Of a stretch of 64,000 bases of DNA, positions 59,370-64,000 are shown in pieces. Made by a program: the position numbers and the translations under genes. The notes below the pieces were generated by a model. The model was not told the origin of the DNA. It saw nothing but the letters and a program-made list of their open reading frames with translations, and did no database searches. Source of the stretch: DASYQD01 sp963837455 (GTDB lineage Bacteria > Acidobacteriota > Thermoanaerobaculia > Multivoradales > JAIOJS01); the NCBI GenBank assembly GCA_963837455.1, contig CAWINM010000010.1, forward strand, positions 744,001-808,000, written 5' to 3'. How positions within the stretch are numbered: the stretch's first letter is position 1; each line of letters starts with the position of its first letter.

Positions 59370-60296
59370 TCACGGCGACTCTCCCCTTGCCGCCGACTCC
59401 CGCGAGGGCGGTCGGACGATCCGCGCTCCGGCGCTGGGCAGGCGCGGCGCCCTGGCGATCATCGCTCTACCCTCGCGGGCGCTCGGTTCATGGCCCGCCG
59501 CCCAGTTGCCGTCGCACCCATACTCCTCGTCGCCGTCGATCGCCGCCGCGTACAAGGCCGGGTGGGCCGCGCCCGTCCACGTTTCCATGACGGCGACATG
59601 GCCGTGGGGGCCGCGCTCGATGCGCCAGGAGTTGCGCAGGGTGGGCAGGTGCCCGTCCACGGCGACGGTGGCCGCTCGGTTGATGTCGGCGAGGAGGACG
59701 GCGCCACCCGGCTCGTCCGCCAGCAGGTGGAGCGCGAAGGCGCCCAGCCAGTCGTCGGCGGTCTCGAACATCAGCGGTCGGCGCGGCCACCCCTGGATCG
59801 ATTGCCAGCGGAGATCGCGGATCGCTCGCTGGTCGGCGCCGCCCTTTCCCCTGGGGCCGATCCAGCAGCGTGCGCCGGGCATCACGATGTGCGCCAGGCG
59901 CCCGCTGCCCACCACGCACAGGGACTCGATCGCATGCACGCCGCGTTCGATGACCATCACGGCGTCGCGCACCTCCTCGTCCCCCAGCCGGTGGGCGAGG
60001 AGGAGAAGGCTGTCCTGAGCCGCGTACCAGTGCGCGCAGTGGCTCCCGGTGCCGAGCTCGTCGCTCGCGCGCAGGGCCCACAGCCCACCCTCGCGCTGCT
60101 CGCGCAGCAGTCTCATGACCTCGCCACGCCATGGCCCGTGGGGGTCGAGACCGTACCCTCCCACCGCGAGGTCCACCGCGTGGTTGGGGCTGACTCGCTT
60201 CTGCCAGTCGGGTGCCGGCGGACCCAGCCTCTGGCGCGCGCCGCGGATGGCCCGTCGCGCGTTGGCGAGAAACTCGTCGGGGTGACCGTGAGGCAT
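59370..60296 (-). CDS. Hypothetical cytoplasmic protein
   Basis: The protein has 308 residues from ATG 60296, with GGGAGA 6 nt upstream; the frame extends further upstream but the added sequence is not protein-like. It has Cys/Trp/His-rich motifs (GTGSHCAHWYAAQDSLLLLA, GSGRLAHIVMPGARCWIGPR) and a C-terminal half with VDGHLPTLRNSWRIERGPHG and GAAHPALYAAAIDGDEE. No signal peptide. No family recognised. It is opposed to its neighbours on both sides. Confidence 0.6.
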   Translation of the reverse strand: MPHGHPDEFLANARRAIRGARQRLGPPAPDWQKRVSPNHAVDLAVGGYGLDPHGPWRGEVMRLLREQREGGLWALRASDELGTGSHCAHWYAAQDSLLLLAHRLGDEEVRDAVMVIERGVHAIESLCVVGSGRLAHIVMPGARCWIGPRGKGGADQRAIRDLRWQSIQGWPRRPLMFETADDWLGAFALHLLADEPGGAVLLADINRAATVAVDGHLPTLRNSWRIERGPHGHVAVMETWTGAAHPALYAAAIDGDEEYGCDGNWAAGHEPSAREGRAMIARAPRLPSAGARIVRPPSRESAARGESP

Positions 60297-60652
60297 CGCG
60301 TCTCTCCCGCGGCGGGGAGCGTCCGGTGCGCCCGGCACGACGTTCGCGCCTGTCGGCAGGCAGCCCGGCGATCCTCGCCACCACCCGTTCGCCATGCCGG
60401 CGGCCAGCGAGAGGGTCGCCACAAGGGTAGAGGTTGAGGTGCAGCGGCGCCAGCCCTGCCCTCGGCAGCGAGCGCACGCGATGGCGTGCCGCACGCCGGG
60501 GCGGCGTCCTCGAGGTTCCCGGCCGCGGCGAATGGCGGTAGCGAGCGGAGCCTCGTGAGCGACCCGCGGAGAGCGAGGGGGGAAGACGGCTACCTCGCCG
60601 GCGTTAGTGGCGTCGCACCGCCGGCGTATCCTCCGGCGTGAGGAGGAGCTCG
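60297..60652. other. Gene-poor stretch
   Basis: The 356 bp between the divergent genes show only possible upstream extensions of the 59370-60296 frame. No other feature was found. Confidence 0.4.
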
Positions 60653-61624
60653 ATGCAGTACGCGCGCACCTGGATGCTCGTCACCGTCGCACTCGCCGGC
60701 ACCGCCACCGTGCGTGCCGACACCGCACTCGCCCCCGCCATCGCCCTCTTCGATGCTGGCCGGTACGCGGAGGCGCAGAAGGCATTTGCCGCCTATGCCA
60801 CGGCGCATCCCAAGGACGCCGAAGGGGCCTACTGGACGGGTCGTGCGTTCTTTGCGCTCCACGACGCGCCGCACGCCGCCGAGTGGCTCGAGAAGGCGGC
60901 CGCGCTCGCACCTTCGCGATCCGACGTCTTCCTCGCGCTCGGCCGCGCCGATGCCCAGGCGGCGCTCGAGGCGAACGTCTTCCGCGAGCTCGGGCTCGCC
61001 ACTGGCGCCCGCAAGGCCTGGGAGAAGGCGGTGGCTCTCGATCCTGCCAACCTCGATGCGCGGGCCGACCTCGTGGAGTTTCATCTCGTCGCGCCGGGCT
61101 TCATGGGCGCCAGCGTCGACGAGGCCCGCCGCCAGGCGGACGAGATCGCCAGGCGCGACCCGGCCCGCGGGGCCATCGCCCGCGCCAGCGTCGCGCAGCA
61201 CGAGAAGGACCTGGCAGGCGCCGAGAGCATCCTGCAGGAGGCGCTGACCCACAACCCCGGCGACCCGCACCTGCGCAGCAGCCTCGGTCAGCTCTTCCAG
61301 GGCGAAGGGAAGTGGGAGGCGGCCTTCGCCGTCTACGAGGCCGCGCTGGCGCAGGACGCCGATTCCTGGCCGGTGCTCTACCAGGTCGGCCGCGCCGCGG
61401 CACTCTCCGGCCAGCACCTCGACCGCGGCGAGGCCGCGCTGAGGCGCTACCTGGGCCGCACGCCTGCACCCGACGAGCCGCCCCTCGCCTACGCTCACTA
61501 CCGTCTCGGCATGATCCTCGAGCGTCAGGGCAATCGCACCGGCGCACGCTCCGAGTACCTGGCAGCCTTGAAGCTCGACCCTGCACTGAAGGACGCCAAG
61601 AGCGCTCTCGAAAAGCTGGGCTGA
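60653..61624 (+). CDS. Periplasmic TPR-repeat protein
   Basis: The protein has 323 residues. A strong GGAGGAG lies before ATG 60653. Signal peptide residues 1-22 (TVALAGTATVRA). The rest is a run of about eight TPR units (AIALFDAGRYAEAQKAFAAY, EGAYWTGRAFFALHDAPHAA, AYAHYRLGMILERQGNRTGA). Such periplasmic TPR proteins usually scaffold assembly complexes. No operon partner is evident. Confidence 0.8.
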   Translation: MQYARTWMLVTVALAGTATVRADTALAPAIALFDAGRYAEAQKAFAAYATAHPKDAEGAYWTGRAFFALHDAPHAAEWLEKAAALAPSRSDVFLALGRADAQAALEANVFRELGLATGARKAWEKAVALDPANLDARADLVEFHLVAPGFMGASVDEARRQADEIARRDPARGAIARASVAQHEKDLAGAESILQEALTHNPGDPHLRSSLGQLFQGEGKWEAAFAVYEAALAQDADSWPVLYQVGRAAALSGQHLDRGEAALRRYLGRTPAPDEPPLAYAHYRLGMILERQGNRTGARSEYLAALKLDPALKDAKSALEKLG

Positions 61625-61780
61625 TTCGCAGCGCCTGGTGCGCGGCCTGCGGACGGCGGCGAGCGACAGCGGGTTTCGCCACCGTGCGAGCACCGGGCGA
61701 GCCGGCGTGAAGATGCAACCAGCAGGTTGTCCGGCGTTGCCGGGCGCCAGTTTGTCCGCTCGGTGGCGATGGGCTCGCGC

Positions 61781-62455
61781 CTAACTCGGGCAGGCCTTCG
61801 CCAGCCACGCTTCCTTGCGCTTGGTCTCGCCTTCGGTCTGCCACTGCAGGTTGTCTGGGGAGTCCTCGCCGCCACAGGCGAGGGGAGTGACGTAGTCGAT
61901 GACGTAGCCGGGGCAGACCGCGCCGGCGCCACCGGTGGCCGGGCAGGGGTGATCGCTGGCGAACGCCTCGCGGATGCCGGGCCTGGGGACGAAGTGGCCG
62001 GCCGCGTCGCGCTGGCAGCCCTGGCACGGATGGAGCTTGCCGCTGTCGGTAGAGACCACCTCGCGCAGCGGCAGCTGAACGAGCCTGCCCTGGGAGTTGG
62101 TGAACACGAAGCGACCGCCGGTGATGCGAGGCAGCCCGCGCATCGCCATGGTGGTGCCGTCGACGATGTGGACCGTGCAGGTCGCGAGGGCCGCGACGCC
62201 GGTGGGCACGATTTCGAAGCTCGCGGTGCCAGGGCTGTTGCCCTGGTTGCTGTTGGCCACCCACTCCTCGGCGCTCTTCATGCAGCCCGAGCCGTAGCCC
62301 GGCGGCACCCGATAGACGTTGACGGTGGTCCCGTCTTCGGTCTGGTAGGAGTGGTCGAGCACCGGCGGCTGACAGGCGGCCATGAGGGGCGACCCGCCGA
62401 GCCAGAGGTGGAGCAGCACAGGCAACGCTGCGGCGGCGAGACGAAGCTTGTCCAC
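61781..62455 (-). CDS. Secreted HNH-like protein with Tyr at the catalytic His position
   Basis: The protein has 224 residues. The start is GTG 62455 with GAGGAGG 5 nt upstream. A signal peptide (1-26) precedes an unknown middle part. The C-terminal 60 residues have the pattern of the exported HNH nuclease family: GYVIDYVTPLACGGEDSPDN, then LQWQTEGETKRKEAWLAKAC. Relatives carry DH where this has DY, so the general-base His is missing, unless another His takes over. Cys pairs (CQGC) may bind a metal or form disulfides. It may be inactive or have a changed role. Confidence 0.7.
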   Translation of the reverse strand: MDKLRLAAAALPVLLHLWLGGSPLMAACQPPVLDHSYQTEDGTTVNVYRVPPGYGSGCMKSAEEWVANSNQGNSPGTASFEIVPTGVAALATCTVHIVDGTTMAMRGLPRITGGRFVFTNSQGRLVQLPLREVVSTDSGKLHPCQGCQRDAAGHFVPRPGIREAFASDHPCPATGGAGAVCPGYVIDYVTPLACGGEDSPDNLQWQTEGETKRKEAWLAKACPS

Positions 62456-62791
62456 GGAACCTCCTCGACGGCAGATCGACGGCATAGGGAGCGTGGAGAG
62501 GCCCAGGGGCCCCTCGGTGGACTGATTGGCGCGGGGCGATAGCACGGCCTGCGGGCGCGAACGCCCAGGCCTTTCGGGGCACCGTCTCCGATCCCGTGCC
62601 GGCCGGGAGCAGGCAGAGCGTCGGCGGGTCGAGGTTCAGCGAACTGTGCGCGAGACGGGTCCCGCGCCCTCTGGCGACCTCGCGCAGCGGCGCCGCGGTC
62701 GCCGCCCCGGCGCCACCGTTCTGGCATGCCTCGGGGGTGCGCGTGAGCGCGGGGGGGGCCAGGTCGGCTTCGGTATAGTCTTCTCAGCCTC
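62456..62791. other. Intergenic stretch with a candidate promoter at its end
   Basis: No gene is supported in these 336 bp. TATAGT (62774-62779) ends 12 nt before ATG 62792; no -35 is present, and a G-run precedes it at 62751-62758. Near-leaderless transcription of the following gene is implied. Confidence 0.4.
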
Positions 62792-63568
62792 ATGCGCGCC
62801 CGGCTTTCCCCTCTCCTTGTCGCCGGCCTCTGGATCGGCTGCGTCGCCGCGATGGCGGCTCCCGGCGCGGCCAGCCCGGTAGACGCCGCGTCCCCGGTTC
62901 GCCTGGTGAGCCCGGCGGCCGGCGCCACGCTCGTCGGCGGCGACACGGTGGAGCTTGCCTGGGAGCCGCTGCCACCGTTCGGCGACCTCGCGCGGGTGGA
63001 GGAGTGGGAGGCGTTCCTCAGCCTCGACGGCGGGGTCACCTACCCGCTGCGGCTGACCCCTCACCTCGACCAGGGGCTGCGGCGCTTCGCCTGGCGGGTG
63101 CCGTCGTTCCCCACCAGCGACGCGCGCTTGCTGTTCCGCTTCGGGGACGAGCGCCGGGAGACGCCGGTGCGCCTGCCGCAGTCGTTCGCCATCGTCGCGC
63201 CGGCGCTGCCGTCGCCGCTGGGCGATGGGGTGTGGCTGTTGGCCCACCGGGCGCTGGTGGCTGCGGGCGAGCCGGCGCTGCCGGGGCAGCCCGGGGTCTC
63301 GAGCTGGGTGGAGGGCTCGCGCCAGGGCGGCGATAGCCACCTCGTGGTGGCCACCGGTGGTGCGCGGGTGGGCCCTGGCGAGGTCGTGGAGCTGGGCGGC
63401 TTCCGCATCGAGGGTCTCGCTCCGGTGCGCTCGCCGTGGCAGCCCGGCGTCGTCCGCGAGCTCGGCGCGCAGACGATCCCATCCCCTGTCGCCAGGCGCG
63501 CGGCCGGCTCCGCTCCGCCCCGCCCCTGCCCCGACCTGCTGCTGCTGACCCAGCGCCAGAACGAATAG
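62792..63568 (+). CDS. Secreted protein of unknown function
   Basis: The protein has 258 residues. A signal peptide (1-27, GCVAAMAAPGAAS) is followed by a beta-rich domain (VRLVSPAAGATLVGGDTVEL, EEWEAFLSLDGGVTYPLRLT), close to fibronectin-III/Ig-like carriers. The C-terminal third is less ordered and Arg/Pro-rich. No ribosome-binding site is visible. It is followed by the TonB receptor gene after 96 bp on the same strand and may be part of its system. Confidence 0.6.
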   Translation: MRARLSPLLVAGLWIGCVAAMAAPGAASPVDAASPVRLVSPAAGATLVGGDTVELAWEPLPPFGDLARVEEWEAFLSLDGGVTYPLRLTPHLDQGLRRFAWRVPSFPTSDARLLFRFGDERRETPVRLPQSFAIVAPALPSPLGDGVWLLAHRALVAAGEPALPGQPGVSSWVEGSRQGGDSHLVVATGGARVGPGEVVELGGFRIEGLAPVRSPWQPGVVRELGAQTIPSPVARRAAGSAPPRPCPDLLLLTQRQNE

Positions 63569-63664
63569 GAACGGCCGCCTCGCGCGTCGTTCCCCCGGCG
63601 GCCTGCCGCGCGTGCGCGAGCGGCCGACCGACCCTCGTCTGCCGCCTCGTCAGGAGCTTTCACC

Positions 63665-64000
63665 ATGGTCAGTGGATCGAAATTGTGGATCGTCATCACA
63701 TTGGGAACCCTCGCCGCGAGCGCGCACGCACAGCAAGCCGCGCCGCCGGGGCAGCCACCGTCGGGAATGCCGGTCGTCACCGGCGAGATGGAGGTCACCA
63801 CCTCGCGGGTGCCGGAGGCCGTCGAGCCGGTGCCGGCCGAAATCACCGTCGTCACCGCCGCCGAGCTCGAGGCGCAGGGCGTGCATGACATGGCGGGCGC
63901 GCTGTCGCTGCTCGCCGGCGTCACCGTGGCGCCGGGCGGCGAGGCGGGCCCCGCCGGCTTCGTGCCCGAGCTCTGGGGCCTGCGCGAGATCGACGCCTTC
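63665..64000 (+). CDS. TonB-dependent outer-membrane receptor, N-terminus (partial)
   Basis: ATG 63665 has AGGAG 8 nt upstream. The first 112 residues show a signal peptide (1-22, TLGTLAASAHAQ), a short Pro-rich linker and the start of the plug domain (VTTSRVPEAVEPVPAEITVV, TAAELEAQGVHDMAGALSLL). BtuB/vitamin-B12-like and siderophore receptors begin this way; the ligand cannot be told. The gene continues past base 64000. Confidence 0.8.
   Translation, partial: MVSGSKLWIVITLGTLAASAHAQQAAPPGQPPSGMPVVTGEMEVTTSRVPEAVEPVPAEITVVTAAELEAQGVHDMAGALSLLAGVTVAPGGEAGPAGFVPELWGLREIDAF

Noticed and set aside
49304..64000. Direct repeat of the tRNA-Glu 3' end as an attachment site
   Set aside because: I searched by eye for GGGTTCGAATCCCG-like copies downstream and found none.

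Overview
The window is 64 kb of very GC-rich bacterial DNA, with coding third positions almost all G or C and frequent GTG and TTG starts. The gene content is that of a Gram-negative, aerobic, probably soil-dwelling bacterium, most likely an Acidobacteriota of the Thermoanaerobaculia type. The clues are many lipoprotein and secreted-protein signals, a TonB-receptor start, a DUF5715-like protein with a LysM domain, a remnant of an ELWxxDGT-type repeat, and an HMG-CoA reductase. The phylum is an inference from gene content, not a measured result. No plasmid, phage or CRISPR signature was seen.

Layout. 0-4 kb: end of a response regulator, a three-domain DNA ligase D (ligD) and a LysM protein. 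4.4-13.4 kb: lytic transglycosylase, typA, a small stress membrane protein, a DEAD-box helicase and a fused M16 peptidase. 13.5-17.5 kb: a tightly packed XRE regulator / TPR protein / secreted protein operon, then a lipase-like hydrolase. 17.7-24.2 kb: cbpA-clpB chaperones, a 7Fe ferredoxin and hemB-hemL. 24.4-27.5 kb: a secreted amidohydrolase and a secreted unknown protein, tail to tail. 27.7-33.8 kb: a storage-lipid block of two ArsA-type ATPases, a PhaR-type regulator, a phasin, a patatin and a wax ester synthase/DGAT. 33.8-40.2 kb: phoB-phoR, a tandem VOC protein with an AraC regulator, and a UbiB-family kinase. 40.4-48.6 kb: HMG-CoA reductase, carbamate kinase, the ccsA-hemA-hemC-hemD operon and divergent purA. 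From a tRNA-Glu at 49.3 kb the DNA turns into an accessory region: a decayed hsdR, an HNH (DUF222) gene, and unrecognised small, membrane and secreted proteins. The last 4 kb holds a secreted nuclease-like protein, a secreted protein and the start of a TonB-dependent receptor.

How the genes fit together. The two heme clusters (hemB-hemL; ccsA-hemA-hemC-hemD) cover glutamyl-tRNA to uroporphyrinogen III, and the tRNA-Glu that feeds HemA lies close to them. Chained 4-nt overlaps of start and stop (GTGA or TTGA) recur in hemA/hemC/hemD, in the ArsA pair, in the XRE/TPR operon and in a small secreted/acidic gene pair. The storage block points to neutral lipid or polyhydroxyalkanoate granules, although no PHA synthase lies in the window.

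Sequence quality. Many conserved genes (ligD middle, typA, clpB, hemB with the 5' end of hemL, hemA 5' part, ccsA, purA) carry many single-base indels, and two also carry an in-frame TAG. The damage is confined to five blocks whose edges ignore gene borders. It therefore looks like poor consensus sequence, not gene decay, and these genes are annotated as CDS with the caveat stated.
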